Source of the DNA: CAZWVI01 sp964637165
GTDB lineage: Bacteria > Planctomycetota > UBA1135
Assembly (NCBI GenBank): GCA_964637165.1
Contig: CAZWVI010000002.1
Location: 124,001-188,000 of the forward strand
Length of the DNA stretch: 64,000 nt
Direction: 5' to 3'
Shown: piece by piece, positions 1-9,693 of the stretch
Position numbering within the stretch: the first letter of the stretch is position 1
Layout: the number at the start of each line of letters is the position of its first letter
The notes under the pieces: generated by a model
What the model saw: the letters and a program-made list of their open reading frames with translations, nothing else
The model's database searches: none
Told to the model about the DNA's origin: nothing
Program-made: the position numbers and the translations under genes

Positions 1-546
1 CAATATTCGGATAGCAATTATGTTTTAGCTGGAATGATAATTGAGAACGTCACCGGAAAAACTCTCGAAGAAGTTTTTCAACAGAGAATTTATCAAGCCC
101 TGGGAATCGAGGATACCTGGATGCGTTGGTTTGATCAGCCGCCGAGCACGCCGCCTAGTCAATCACATCGCTATGAGGGATCGAGCGATTTATATTCAAT
201 GAAACGTAATAGTGCAGATTGGGCTGGCGGCGGATTGGTTAGCAGTTGCCAGGACTTAGAGATGATTATTGATGCCCTAGCGCGTGGCAAACTTTTTGAA
301 AAACCAAGTACCATCGCCGCGATGAAAACTTGGGTTCTAACTGGCGAGGTCGGCGTTGAATATGGCCTCGGATTATTCCGTGTTGACCTTGGCAATCAAC
401 TGGGCTGGGTATGGGGGCACGAAGGTTACGGCAGTTCGTGGGCTTTTTATTACCCGACCAAGGATGCGATTTTTACCGGCACCTTAAACCAAACGAATAG
501 TGACTTTTGGCCACTATTAAAAGCGGTTGCCGCAGAGCTTAACTAG
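1..546 (+). CDS. Serine hydrolase, beta-lactamase class C-like fold (5'-truncated by window edge)
   Basis: The reading frame is open from base 1, so the gene begins left of the window and only its C-terminal ~181 residues are present. The visible start reads QYSDSNYVLAGMIIENVTG. This matches the second conserved element of the class C beta-lactamase / penicillin-binding hydrolase fold (Y-S-x-x-N-Y followed by 'G-I-I-E-x-V-T-G'). The nucleophile SxxK would lie upstream, outside the window. Towards the end, WVWGHEGYGSSWAFYYP fits the H-x-G third motif (HEGYGSS) of the family. Such proteins are usually exported peptidases or esterases rather than true beta-lactamases, and substrate cannot be inferred. 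It ends in TAG and overlaps the 3' end of convergent accD by 8 bases. Confidence 0.8.
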   Translation, partial: QYSDSNYVLAGMIIENVTGKTLEEVFQQRIYQALGIEDTWMRWFDQPPSTPPSQSHRYEGSSDLYSMKRNSADWAGGGLVSSCQDLEMIIDALARGKLFEKPSTIAAMKTWVLTGEVGVEYGLGLFRVDLGNQLGWVWGHEGYGSSWAFYYPTKDAIFTGTLNQTNSDFWPLLKAVAAELN

Positions 547-1372
547 CTTGTTGTGATTGCGAATAGCGAATGAGTTGCCCAATTCGGCTATTCAAATCTT
601 CGCGTGAAACAATCATGTCAATTTGACCTTTTTCTAGGAGAAATTCCGCGCGTTGGAATCCTCCTGGAAGGTCTTGGCGAATCGTATTTTGAATTACTCG
701 TGGTCCGGCAAAACCGATTAAGGCGCCTGGTTCACCAATCAAAATATCACACACGCTAGCAAAGCTGGCGGTAACTCCGCCGGTGGTGGGGTTGGTCATT
801 ACTGAAATACTAAAACCACCATTTTCTCCAAAGCGATGAAGTGCCGCGCAAGTTTTTGCCATTTGCATTAAGGAGATTGCACCTTCGTGCATGCGCGCTC
901 CACCACTTGCTGAAAAAATAATTACAGGACAGCTATGTTCTTGTGCAAGCTCTACCGCGCGTGCAACTTTTTCGCCAACGATTTCACCCATTGAGCCACC
1001 CATGAAAGAAAAATCCAAAACCGCTAAAGATACTTGGTAGCCATCAATGTTGGCTAGGCCAGCGAGGCATGCATCAGCGTTGCCAGTTTTAGCTTGGGCC
1101 TTTTCAATTTTTTCAGCATAGGGGATTTTATCGACAAAGCCGAGGCGATCTTCGGGGCGCAAATCGGTGAAGTGTTCAATAAAACTTCCTGGATCAACGG
1201 TCATCTCGATGCGCTGACGCGCACCGACAGTGTGGTGAAAATTACAATTCGGACAAACCAAATTGTTAGCCACCAACTCTTTGTTGTAGATGGTAGATCC
1301 ACACTCAGAGCACTTGCTCCAAATGCCGGTGGGCATGTCTTTTTTCTTTTTACGTCCGAGTCGCCAAGCCAT
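539..1372 (-). CDS. accD: Acetyl-CoA carboxylase carboxyltransferase subunit beta
   Basis: AccD forms, with AccA, the carboxyltransferase that moves the carboxyl group from biotin on AccB to acetyl-CoA, giving malonyl-CoA for fatty acid synthesis in the cytoplasm. The 277-residue protein has the N-terminal four-cysteine zinc ribbon (CSECG near residue 21, then CPNC near residue 40). A crotonase-like carboxyltransferase domain follows, with FMGGSMGEIVGEK, SASGGARMHEG and TTGGVTASFA. Length is normal for the family. It is the last gene of a leftward run rpe-eis-addB-addA-accD, with only 17 bases separating it from addA, so it is probably co-transcribed with DNA-repair genes. accA is not in the window. 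Confidence 0.96.
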   Translation of the reverse strand: MAWRLGRKKKKDMPTGIWSKCSECGSTIYNKELVANNLVCPNCNFHHTVGARQRIEMTVDPGSFIEHFTDLRPEDRLGFVDKIPYAEKIEKAQAKTGNADACLAGLANIDGYQVSLAVLDFSFMGGSMGEIVGEKVARAVELAQEHSCPVIIFSASGGARMHEGAISLMQMAKTCAALHRFGENGGFSISVMTNPTTGGVTASFASVCDILIGEPGALIGFAGPRVIQNTIRQDLPGGFQRAEFLLEKGQIDMIVSREDLNSRIGQLIRYSQSQQAS

Positions 1373-1389
1373 GCCGCTATTTTACCTGA

Positions 1390-4300
1390 TTAACTGAGTT
1401 GTAACTCGGCTAGGCTAGATAAAACCAGCTCCCAATTGACACAATCTTCTTGTATTCCATAACTTATGGTCACTGCTCGGACATAGGATTCCATTTGCAA
1501 ACGATGGTGTTCTTCTTGCTTTGCGCAGTCTTCAAGGCACGACAATTGGTCAGTTTTGAAGTCGTAAATCATGGCTTTAATGACTTGTCCACCGGCATCA
1601 CGCTCGATCACAAGGCGGTCAATAAATCCATTCAAAAGCACTTGTTCACCATCGATCGTGTCAATAATCCTAAATGAATATTCTTGAAGCACTTCAAAGT
1701 CGTTGCCGCCATGTTCAACTGGACGGCTTAACTGTTGCCTAATTGAATTAACTGAAAGTGCGTTAGTGAACACCTCAATCGCGCGATCAATTTGCTCCTC
1801 GCTGCCACCAAGTTTTTTAAGTAATTGGCGTTGCTTCGCATCGTCGGCAACAAAATCGTTCAGCCACTCAACTTGTTCAAACAGAGCGTGAACCAAAATA
1901 CCATGCACTCGGGCAGCTGCGCCACTTCGGTCAAAGAGCTTGGCGATGGTGACTTTTTTATCGGCGATTGTTGAAGGAGCTTGGCGGGGCAGATGTCGTC
2001 GCTGTTCTGTTTCCTTGAGTTTAAGAGCAAGCGGTTTCCTTGGCTTTGCTTCGGGCAAGGCCTCGATGCCTTTATCCCAAGGTGTCGCCGTTTCCTCCTT
2101 CCAAATAATCTCGTCCTGCGAGGTCAGTTCACTTTCCTGAAATGCGCAGCGAAGAAGTCCCCCAATGTTTTTATTTATCTTGGCAGTATTTGGTTTTTCT
2201 GGATCAACCAGGTTGGGGACAATCATTTCCAGCACGCGTTTGGCGCGAGTCATCGCTACATAAAGGGTGCACATTTGTTCATGTACTAAATTTTCCTGAT
2301 GCGCCCAATAGACTTTTTCAAGGTCAGGGTGAATCTGTAGCAAGCCTTTAGAGAGAGCCATGGTTACAGTTGCAAAGCCATCTTGCTCATCTGGTCTGTA
2401 AGCAAGCAGACGTGCGTGTTTGCCGCCAGGGATACTACCACTTAATTCTGGAAGGATTACCACATCAAATTCTAATCCTTTCGACTTATGAATAGTCATA
2501 ACTTTGATTGTGGCAGCGGTCGGCACTTCTACCTTCTTTTCGCGAACGAGCTTAATGAAGGCCGAGGTTCTTAAGCTAGACCGCAAATCAAAGGCGTGAC
2601 CCAAATCAACCAACTGCTTGAGACGGCTAACATCCCACTGGCTTAAGTTGTCAAAGTCACCCTGCTGGTTGATGCGGTCGAGAAACGGACCAAAGCCATG
2701 CAGTTGCAATTCTTCTCGAACCGAATGAGATATTTTCTGACAAATGTTTTTGCTCGGCACCCCACCATTCAATTTATATTCAGTTGCCAAGAAACTAGTA
2801 GCGACATGGAAACCAGCGGCGGTATCGCCAGGGTGATCAGCTAGGTGCAAAAGAGATAAGACTGCAAGAACTGCTTGCGAATCAGTTAGTTGATTGCCAC
2901 CCTCTGCACTAGCAGGAAGATTTCGGTCTTGTAGTAATTTTACGATGCGAGAAATATCTTTGTTGCCTCTAGTCAAGATGCCGATTGATGCACCATTGTT
3001 TTCAAGGTGATATTTTTCAGCCAACTCAACAGCCCTTTGCAATGCGTAGCGACGTTTGCCAGCGGCGTTCTTGGCATATTTGACTTGCCGCAATCGAACT
3101 TTCCCTGGAAGTTCCTTTTTCGCGGCACTATGAACTGGCCATTCTTTTACCCAGGATTCGGCCGCTTCAAGGCCCTTTTCGTGATTGTAAAAGGCGTCAT
3201 TGCCTTCTAACTTAGAGAAAAGTTTATTGACCGCCTCCATCACTACTTGGGATGAACGATAGGACTTGAACAAGGGGTCTTGCTTGAGCTTAAACCGCTC
3301 AGCAAAGCCTTCCAACAAACGTGGTTCACCATTGCGCCATCTGTAAATGGCCTGTTTGCCATCGCCGACACAGAAAATATCTTGGCCAGTGCTTAACCCT
3401 TTGACCACCCTTTCAATTAGTGGCTTTAAGACACGCCATTGAATAACGCTGGTGTCCTGGAATTCATCCAAGAGCAAATGGTCCACCTTTCTACTTAATC
3501 TAAATGAACTGCTATTAGTGTCACCAAGAACATTATTGCCAGACAGGGCCAGCGGGAAATCTTCAAACACATACTGGCCACGTTTGTTTTTAATTTCTCG
3601 ATAATTAGCATCGAATTTTTCAAGCAGTTCCCTCATCGCCTTGTTGCGAGAGGCTAAAGCCGTTGAAAGATGAACCTTTGCTTGCTGGTTTAGTCGTTGA
3701 AGAAATTCAACCCATTCACCAGGAAGAGTCATTTTCCTGTAAGTTGGAATGCCGTTTCTTACATTGGCGATTGCGGTGTATTTAAAAAGTCCAGCCCAAT
3801 CGCGATGCTTAATAAAATCACCTAAATCCGCTCGCAACTTTTTATCTGCCACGGCTAGTTGCCCGGCCTGGGTTAGTAAAGTTGAAAGGGACTCTAGTTC
3901 ATCTACAAGACATGAGCTTTCGGTACTAGCAGGTGATGATTCCGGCTTAATTTGTTCCCAAGCAGTTGGCGAGCTGTCGCGGAGAGCATCGAGACCGGTC
4001 TTAATTAATTCAAGAGTTGTGTCATGGACGGATCGCTTGTTCTCACCTTCGTTAATATTTAATACTAGTCGGTTTAAATTCGAAATGCTCTCAGTTTTGA
4101 AAAGTTCAACAATAGCATCGATTCTTAGTTGTTGGTCAGCGTCATCTTCAATGATTGTCCAGTTGGCATTCATGCCCAGCTCAAGTGCAAAAACTTTTGC
4201 TGATTCCACAAAGAAAGAATCGATAGTGCGCACATTGAAGGCATCTAACTCCCTAGTCAATTTAGCTAAGAGGTCATGACAAAGATCAGGAGTTATCTTG

Positions 4301-4536
4301 TCTCCAAGTCCCGTGGCATCTCTTAGTTCCTTAAGTTTTTCTTCATCAACTGGTGCTTCTGCCACCCAAGATAAAACGCGGTCCAAAATTTCTCCAGCCG
4401 CCTTGCGGGTGAAGGTAGTGGCCAAAATGTCGCTGGCGGAAATCTCATTAAAGAGCAGTTTTAGGAAACGCCCGGCTAATTTGTAGGTTTTTCCAGTTCC
4501 CGCTGAAGCCAAATAAACTTGAGTGTCATTAGTCAT
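1390..4536 (-). CDS. addA: AddA-type helicase-nuclease (UvrD/RecB superfamily)
   Basis: This is the large subunit of an AddAB/RexAB-like double-strand-break resection enzyme: ATP-driven 3'-5' unwinding plus nuclease, feeding RecA recombination. The 1048-residue protein shows all superfamily 1 helicase motifs. These are Walker A ASAGTGKT (residues 10-17), the TFTRKAA motif, Walker B DEFQDT (357-362), GDGKQAIYRWR (about 391-401), TIHKSKGLEFD (about 690) and YVAMTRAKR. The C-terminus carries a RecB-type nuclease domain: VHGILVHALFEQ followed by YDFKTDQL and a downstream QMESYV. The start ATG shares one base with the TAA stop of addB (TAATG), indicating translational coupling. Naming as AddA rather than RecB rests on the AddB-like partner next door. 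Confidence 0.88.
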   Translation of the reverse strand: MTNDTQVYLASAGTGKTYKLAGRFLKLLFNEISASDILATTFTRKAAGEILDRVLSWVAEAPVDEEKLKELRDATGLGDKITPDLCHDLLAKLTRELDAFNVRTIDSFFVESAKVFALELGMNANWTIIEDDADQQLRIDAIVELFKTESISNLNRLVLNINEGENKRSVHDTTLELIKTGLDALRDSSPTAWEQIKPESSPASTESSCLVDELESLSTLLTQAGQLAVADKKLRADLGDFIKHRDWAGLFKYTAIANVRNGIPTYRKMTLPGEWVEFLQRLNQQAKVHLSTALASRNKAMRELLEKFDANYREIKNKRGQYVFEDFPLALSGNNVLGDTNSSSFRLSRKVDHLLLDEFQDTSVIQWRVLKPLIERVVKGLSTGQDIFCVGDGKQAIYRWRNGEPRLLEGFAERFKLKQDPLFKSYRSSQVVMEAVNKLFSKLEGNDAFYNHEKGLEAAESWVKEWPVHSAAKKELPGKVRLRQVKYAKNAAGKRRYALQRAVELAEKYHLENNGASIGILTRGNKDISRIVKLLQDRNLPASAEGGNQLTDSQAVLAVLSLLHLADHPGDTAAGFHVATSFLATEYKLNGGVPSKNICQKISHSVREELQLHGFGPFLDRINQQGDFDNLSQWDVSRLKQLVDLGHAFDLRSSLRTSAFIKLVREKKVEVPTAATIKVMTIHKSKGLEFDVVILPELSGSIPGGKHARLLAYRPDEQDGFATVTMALSKGLLQIHPDLEKVYWAHQENLVHEQMCTLYVAMTRAKRVLEMIVPNLVDPEKPNTAKINKNIGGLLRCAFQESELTSQDEIIWKEETATPWDKGIEALPEAKPRKPLALKLKETEQRRHLPRQAPSTIADKKVTIAKLFDRSGAAARVHGILVHALFEQVEWLNDFVADDAKQRQLLKKLGGSEEQIDRAIEVFTNALSVNSIRQQLSRPVEHGGNDFEVLQEYSFRIIDTIDGEQVLLNGFIDRLVIERDAGGQVIKAMIYDFKTDQLSCLEDCAKQEEHHRLQMESYVRAVTISYGIQEDCVNWELVLSSLAELQLS

Positions 4537-7319
4537 TATTCTTCCTCCTCATCGCTATCGACGTCACCGCCTAATAATCCGGTCCCAGCGATGGCGGCGA
4601 ATATCGGTTCCCGAATATTGTCTGTTCCTTCCTTAAATGGCCATTCGGGCTTGAGCTCGTCGCTTGAACTGGAGCTATCGTCGTTCCTTGAACGAATGGC
4701 GCGCAGGATATCGCCCGCCTGTTTTTCAGCCATTTCCCATGCCTCAGATCCATCATCTACTTTGGGCTCGTAGGCGCCAGAATCCTTTTCCGATTTGCCT
4801 AGATTCCAAATTCCGACAGTTGGTTTTTCACCATAGCCCCCTAGTTTTTTCGCAATCAATCGATAAAGAGGTAATTGCAACTTTTTCCACTCCTTCTTGT
4901 TTTTCAAATAAGGATATTGTTTTTTGTCCCCAGATTTGTAATCCAGAATTCGATATCCGTGATGCTCCTCATGTTTGTCGATACGGTCAATCTTTGCGCG
5001 CAAGAAAACTTTTTCGCCATTAAGCTCGACTTCGATCCCTTCCTTGGGAAGTTCAAGTTCAGCCTCAACAATTCGCCAACCATTTTTTATCTCAGCCGCT
5101 TGTTGTTTAGCGAACACTTTTAACCGTTGTCGCATTTGCTCCACCTGCAGGTGAACTGCCGGAAGTGCGTCCTCCCCAAACAATATCTTGCTACGGTAAT
5201 TAAGGCGTGAACACAGATAGTCGTAAATTTCCTCGGCCTTCTCGTTATCGCGGATTTCAATATCCTTCCCAAAGTCTTCTAGCACAATGTGAATCAAATT
5301 ACCGTATAGCAACGGGTTCATTTCTTTGGCATTGTCTTCATCGGTATTTAAACCCAGGACGCGCTCAAGATAAAAACTATAGGGTGAATAGAGATAACTT
5401 TCAAAATCGGTGACGCGCAGTGATTGGTCGTCGAAGGTGTCGGCGGCGCGCGGCAGAAGGTAGGCAGTTTGGTTTTTCTTCACCATCTCGGGTAAAGATT
5501 CATTGCGGTCCCCCAAGAAGGCCCGCATTCTTTCAGCAATCAATTCCTTGGAGCACCGAAACAATAAGCGGCTGGGTCGTCGCGGGTCGCCTTGGACAGA
5601 ATTTCGTCCGCAAATTAATAACAAATCCTGGTGGGCGTTCCTCATTGCGGTTAATGAATAAGCATCTCGGGCAAAGCGCGAGTTGTTGTCGGGAATGCCC
5701 AAAGCCTCCCGCAGAGTGTTAGGTAAAAAAGCATCAGCATGCAAGGATTCAGGCACGAAACCTTCATTGAATCCGCAAACAATGCCAACCTTGGCGGGGT
5801 CCATGCGCATTTCCAGCCAGCCCATCAATTCAATAAAGCCCTTGTCGCTACTTTGCGGAAGCAACTGCGAGGCGGTTTCCCTTAAAAGTAATCGCAAGGT
5901 GGACGCTAACGGTTGATCTACAAATTCGCCGAGCTCTTCGGGCAGTGCTTCGAAACTATGCAGGAGGTTGGCGAATTTTTTAAGGCACTCAGCCGTTCCT
6001 GCATCTTTGGGGTTGTCGGGATTGAATTCACGCTCTCCCCAGACCAATTCAAAGAGCTTTTGGATTGTCGGTGCCCATTGCGCTGGAGTTTTACAAACAT
6101 CAGCGGTGCTTGGCCCGAACTTTTGGTCCAGCAATTTCAACAACTTTGGAAGGTCTGAGTATTCGTAGCGATCGCGAAGCAATTCTCCCTTAATTACATG
6201 AGGGAGATGTTGTTTGAAGTAAGTGTCCAACTCCGCCGCCACATTGGGAACTTTGCAAGCACGCATGAAATCGGCGTGCCGGCAAAGTGCGGCCAAATCG
6301 ACCACCTTGCGCCCGTCCAACCAATTAGCCAATGCGTCAAGTAATCGCCAGGGAGGGGTTTTCTTTAAAAATTCACCCTCCGCCTTATGCGTTTTTATTC
6401 TATGCGAGTGAAGCACCCTCTCTAAATAAGGGTGAACTTCATCATCTAACACTGCAATTGAAATGTCCTTAGTTGAGAGCTCCTTTTTCTGGGCGAGAAA
6501 TTCAGCAACGGCCTCAGCTTGATCAGTTGGTTGCCCAACCACTGTCCATTCGTTGTCATCGATTTCAATTTCTAAATTAGGGTCAGTCCAAGCGTCTACA
6601 TCAACACACCCAAACTTGTCAAAGCAGTTAGCCCTATTCTCAGGAGCAAAAACGAGGGCAGTAGCTTCGCTTTCGACCAATGCCAAAGCTTGGCGTTGTA
6701 ATTTATTGAGGTCAATTACCCCAAGCAAAAAAATTGGATTGGTGTTTGATATTTGCCCACCTTCGATGGCTTCCTTTCTCGCTTGATGGGGATCGTATTG
6801 ACCAATTTTAGCCAACTTTTCAAGATATTTGGCTTGGACTTTGGCCAGTACCTTCCATCTGCCCCGCTCCTGTTCATTGGGTAGCCCATGACACCGCTCA
6901 ACCTCGGCAAAGGACAACATTTCCCCAGTTAGGTCGGAGTGCAGACGCCGTAGCGGCATGGCCAAACTCAACCAGGCATTAAGGTCATTAGGATTTGGCG
7001 CCTGCTGGATTAACGTTTTGATTTCCTTGGAGTCCAAACATTGTAGGCCGTGAACCCAGCACAGCATGCGCGTGAAATCGTTGGCGCGAGGTAAATCAAA
7101 ATCGAATAGTTGGTCGCTTAGTTCACTGACGGTGACAATTCTCGGTTGGCCAATTTTATTGTGGGTAGCAAACCGTTCTTCAAGACCTCGGGCCGCGCGC
7201 CGACCTGGAAGCACAATGGTGATATTGTTGAGGTCGATTTCTGATTGAGAGAGAAACCAATTGTAAGTGGCATCTAGGTGGGGCTGGTCCCAGCCCAAAA
7301 ATATCGGGGACGAAATCAC
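4536..7319 (-). CDS. addB: AddB-like PD-(D/E)XK nuclease / inactivated helicase subunit
   Basis: This is the 927-residue partner of the adjacent AddA helicase. The N-terminal part begins with a degenerate UvrD-like fold in which PGRRAARGLEE replaces a functional Walker A, as expected in AddB. The C-terminal PD-(D/E)XK nuclease is clear: LRVTDFESYLYSPYSFYLE starts the domain and RILDYKSGDKKQY holds the catalytic D-x-K, followed by LQLPLYR. The four cysteines that bind a 4Fe-4S cluster in Bacillus-type AddB are absent: the usual 'C-P-F' position reads YSPYSF and the tail has no CxxC. Translation appears to start at GTG two bases after the eis-like stop codon. The C-terminus is very acidic (DVDSDEEEE). 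Confidence 0.82.
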   Translation of the reverse strand: MISSPIFLGWDQPHLDATYNWFLSQSEIDLNNITIVLPGRRAARGLEERFATHNKIGQPRIVTVSELSDQLFDFDLPRANDFTRMLCWVHGLQCLDSKEIKTLIQQAPNPNDLNAWLSLAMPLRRLHSDLTGEMLSFAEVERCHGLPNEQERGRWKVLAKVQAKYLEKLAKIGQYDPHQARKEAIEGGQISNTNPIFLLGVIDLNKLQRQALALVESEATALVFAPENRANCFDKFGCVDVDAWTDPNLEIEIDDNEWTVVGQPTDQAEAVAEFLAQKKELSTKDISIAVLDDEVHPYLERVLHSHRIKTHKAEGEFLKKTPPWRLLDALANWLDGRKVVDLAALCRHADFMRACKVPNVAAELDTYFKQHLPHVIKGELLRDRYEYSDLPKLLKLLDQKFGPSTADVCKTPAQWAPTIQKLFELVWGEREFNPDNPKDAGTAECLKKFANLLHSFEALPEELGEFVDQPLASTLRLLLRETASQLLPQSSDKGFIELMGWLEMRMDPAKVGIVCGFNEGFVPESLHADAFLPNTLREALGIPDNNSRFARDAYSLTAMRNAHQDLLLICGRNSVQGDPRRPSRLLFRCSKELIAERMRAFLGDRNESLPEMVKKNQTAYLLPRAADTFDDQSLRVTDFESYLYSPYSFYLERVLGLNTDEDNAKEMNPLLYGNLIHIVLEDFGKDIEIRDNEKAEEIYDYLCSRLNYRSKILFGEDALPAVHLQVEQMRQRLKVFAKQQAAEIKNGWRIVEAELELPKEGIEVELNGEKVFLRAKIDRIDKHEEHHGYRILDYKSGDKKQYPYLKNKKEWKKLQLPLYRLIAKKLGGYGEKPTVGIWNLGKSEKDSGAYEPKVDDGSEAWEMAEKQAGDILRAIRSRNDDSSSSSDELKPEWPFKEGTDNIREPIFAAIAGTGLLGGDVDSDEEEE

Positions 7320-7321
7320 CC

Positions 7322-8515
7322 CTAAAACATATCAGGCATGCCTGGGGCAGAGCAAGCAAAAAGTGAACTTGCTAGCATTAAAGCGTCAGCGCCACCTCCA
7401 CTTTCTCCACGTAGGTTTAGGTGGCCATTTAGTTGTAGGTGCTCAGCAGTTTGGTGTCCAGAATAAAGAGCCGCGAGGCCGTTAATGGAAATGTCAAAGG
7501 AGGGGCTGCCACCTCGCTCCACTCTGGGAACGCCCGCATCAATCCGCAAACTCCAAGTACCATTATTCTCTTGAATTACATCGTCCTTAAGCGAGAAACA
7601 AGTTTCGCCTGAAATGCTTGGCGACCACCCGCGTTGCAGGAGTGCTTGCTCTACATTTACAATCCGTAACATCCATTCTTCCCAAATTTCACGCTTCCAA
7701 CCACGTTCAGGAAGTAAGTCAATTAGCGGCGACTGAACTCCACTTGGCCAAATTGCTTCGCCGCCCATTGAGTACAGTGATTTCAAAAAACCAGCCAGGG
7801 CGCGCCAGCCTTGGCCGCTACAAGCTACAGCATCTTGAATTTTATAAGTCACGCCAAAATCTAAGTCTTTGCGTTTGGCAACATAGCTGATGTATGCCTC
7901 AACATCACCACCACTATTTTTCAGTACCCAGACTTCTGGTTGTTGCTTCCATGGGTTAAAGATTCGCCGCCAAATGACCTCTGTGCGGTCTAGGTAGCCG
8001 TTCATGCTAGTGGCGTAGTTCTCGTAGCAAGCCTTAACACTGCCCAGGTCCTGGTCTTGAAAGCGGTGCAAACTTAAGTCGGAGTCAGAGTTGGCGCGTG
8101 GGAACAGATTTAGGGGTACCTTTGATTCAACTCGGTAGCCAGCCATTTCGTAGCCAACAGATCGATAGAGATTGAAGGTGGCAGGGTAAAGGGTCGACAG
8201 GGGAGTACCGGCTTGGTGTGCTTCGCCTAAACATTCACGCATCATTTCACGACAAACACCGCGCCCACGATATTCTGGCGCAGTGCCCACCCCTGCAATT
8301 CCTAACATGGGAATTGACTTTCCATTAAAAAATTGCGCCATATGAATTAGTACCAAGGAAGCAGCAACCTCATTGTCTTTTTCGAAAACGCGAATATTTT
8401 CCACACCAACTCGTTGATGCCACTCGGGGACATCTTCTTCTGAGCAAGTGAATGAAGTGGCCATGAGCGGCCCGACTGTTACAAGATCACTATCTCTAAA
8501 TGCGCGGTAACTCAT
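7322..8515 (-). CDS. Eis-like GNAT N-acetyltransferase with C-terminal sterol-carrier-like domain
   Basis: A 397-residue protein of the Eis / enhanced intracellular survival family. These use acetyl-CoA to acetylate amines such as lysines or aminoglycosides, but the natural substrate here is unknown. The N-terminal GNAT domain has GIAGVGTAPEYRGRGVCREMM, with the acetyl-CoA pyrophosphate loop R-G-R-G-V, then LYPATFNLYRSVGYE, the typical Eis signature. The second half shows the tandem GNAT and SCP2-like arrangement, and the protein ends at a free C-terminal carboxylate (MPDMF) as Eis proteins do. Its ATG overlaps the rpe stop by four bases (ATGA) and its TAG is two bases before addB. It therefore sits inside the rpe-addBA-accD operon, an unusual neighbourhood with no obvious functional link. 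Confidence 0.8.
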   Translation of the reverse strand: MSYRAFRDSDLVTVGPLMATSFTCSEEDVPEWHQRVGVENIRVFEKDNEVAASLVLIHMAQFFNGKSIPMLGIAGVGTAPEYRGRGVCREMMRECLGEAHQAGTPLSTLYPATFNLYRSVGYEMAGYRVESKVPLNLFPRANSDSDLSLHRFQDQDLGSVKACYENYATSMNGYLDRTEVIWRRIFNPWKQQPEVWVLKNSGGDVEAYISYVAKRKDLDFGVTYKIQDAVACSGQGWRALAGFLKSLYSMGGEAIWPSGVQSPLIDLLPERGWKREIWEEWMLRIVNVEQALLQRGWSPSISGETCFSLKDDVIQENNGTWSLRIDAGVPRVERGGSPSFDISINGLAALYSGHQTAEHLQLNGHLNLRGESGGGADALMLASSLFACSAPGMPDMF

Positions 8516-9174
8516 GCTTCACAACCATTGCCACTGTGATGACGCAATTTGGCAATTGAAGCTTCCATATCCTGAGCACTGAATAGGTAGGTTCCAGCAA
8601 CTAACACATTGGCCCCGGCATTAATGCAGTCTTTGGCGTTATCGCCGTTGATGCCGCCATCCATTTGAATGTCGCCATCAAATCCCCACTCGCGAAGTTG
8701 CTCAACCTTGCGTAGGACCTCGGGCATAAATGATTGGCCACCAAAGCCGGCATGCACCGACATGATTAAAACCATGTCAATTTCATCAAGGTAGTCGCGC
8801 ATTCCTTCCACGCCGTACGGAGGATTGACTGCTACTCCAGTGATGCAACCAGTTTGTTTATAAGTCTGAAGAGTCTTTTGAAAACAATGTTCAGCTGCTT
8901 CGTAGTGAAAGGTTAATACATCTGCGCCTGCGTTAGCGTATCGTTCAGCCCATTCGCCAGGGTTCTCGATCATCAAGTGAACATCAAGAGGAATGTTTGA
9001 TTTCGTTTTTATCGATGAAACAACCGGCAGGCCAATACTTAGATTGGGCACAAAGTGACCATCCATTACATCGACATGATGCCAATCCGCCCCCGCCGCT
9101 TCCGCGCGAGCAAGTTCGGCTTCCAGATTGGTGAAATCGCAGGCCAGCAGTGAGGGGGAGGTTTTGATTTTCAT
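8512..9174 (-). CDS. rpe: Ribulose-phosphate 3-epimerase
   Basis: This enzyme interconverts D-ribulose 5-phosphate and D-xylulose 5-phosphate in the pentose phosphate pathway. The 220-residue TIM-barrel protein is of standard length. It begins KTSPSLLACDF and carries the family motifs HHVDVMDGHFVPN, DVHLMIENP, MSVHAGFGGQSF and QMDGGINGDNA. These supply the metal-binding His/Asp residues and the two catalytic aspartates. It is the first gene of the leftward operon ending in accD, so the promoter should lie in 9175-9329, divergent from the small membrane protein gene. Confidence 0.97.
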   Translation of the reverse strand: MKIKTSPSLLACDFTNLEAELARAEAAGADWHHVDVMDGHFVPNLSIGLPVVSSIKTKSNIPLDVHLMIENPGEWAERYANAGADVLTFHYEAAEHCFQKTLQTYKQTGCITGVAVNPPYGVEGMRDYLDEIDMVLIMSVHAGFGGQSFMPEVLRKVEQLREWGFDGDIQMDGGINGDNAKDCINAGANVLVAGTYLFSAQDMEASIAKLRHHSGNGCEA

Positions 9175-9329
9175 CTGTGATGAAGATAACGTAGCCAGGC
9201 ATCGTCTAGATAAGTCACCTTCAAAGATAATCTGGTAAGGCTCAAACCGCGATTTGGATTTACCTGATGCGCACAGTAGTGCTCTGGTGAGAAGTAGCAG
9301 CAGGGTTCTCGCGCGGATATGCTTTTAGC

Positions 9330-9623
9330 ATGCAAGAGTTTTCACTCCTTGAGAATCTAAAGCAGTTCTACGCGGAATCTCCAGTCCTTGGCACCATAAT
9401 TGCCTTGGTGGCACTCGCTGGAATGATTGCAGTAGTACGCAAAGCACTGAAAATTGCTGCCGGTCTAATTGCTATTGCAATTATTGCTATTGCCGCCTCG
9501 TGGGCGTTACGCGGCACTGACGCTACCCAAGAGACGATTGAGGATTCAATTGAGGGAGTCAGTGAGCACATTAAAGACTCGGTGGAAGGGGACCTCCAGC
9601 CGCTTGAGCAGTTAAATCGCTAG
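9330..9623 (+). CDS. Small membrane protein of unknown function
   Basis: I do not recognise a family. The 97-residue product has two predicted membrane segments, about residues 18-35 (GTIIALVALAGMIAVV) and 43-60 (AAGLIAIAIIAIAASW), separated by a short basic turn (RKALK). An acidic, soluble, probably helical tail of about 35 residues follows, rich in Glu/Asp with repeated EDSIEG / KDSVEG units. It starts at ATG with no close Shine-Dalgarno sequence and is transcribed divergently from rpe. Coding is supported by hydrophobic periodicity and the amphipathic acidic tail, not by homology. Confidence 0.55.
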   Translation: MQEFSLLENLKQFYAESPVLGTIIALVALAGMIAVVRKALKIAAGLIAIAIIAIAASWALRGTDATQETIEDSIEGVSEHIKDSVEGDLQPLEQLNR

Positions 9624-9693
9624 ATTTGGCCGACCACAGGTCAGCAGAGATTGGATATTTGTGGTAGATTTGAGGAGAATCCTACTCCCCTAA

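Noticed and set aside
3749..4279. Plus-strand open frame inside addA (176 codons)
   Set aside because: It lies wholly within a well-supported helicase gene and shows no family signature.
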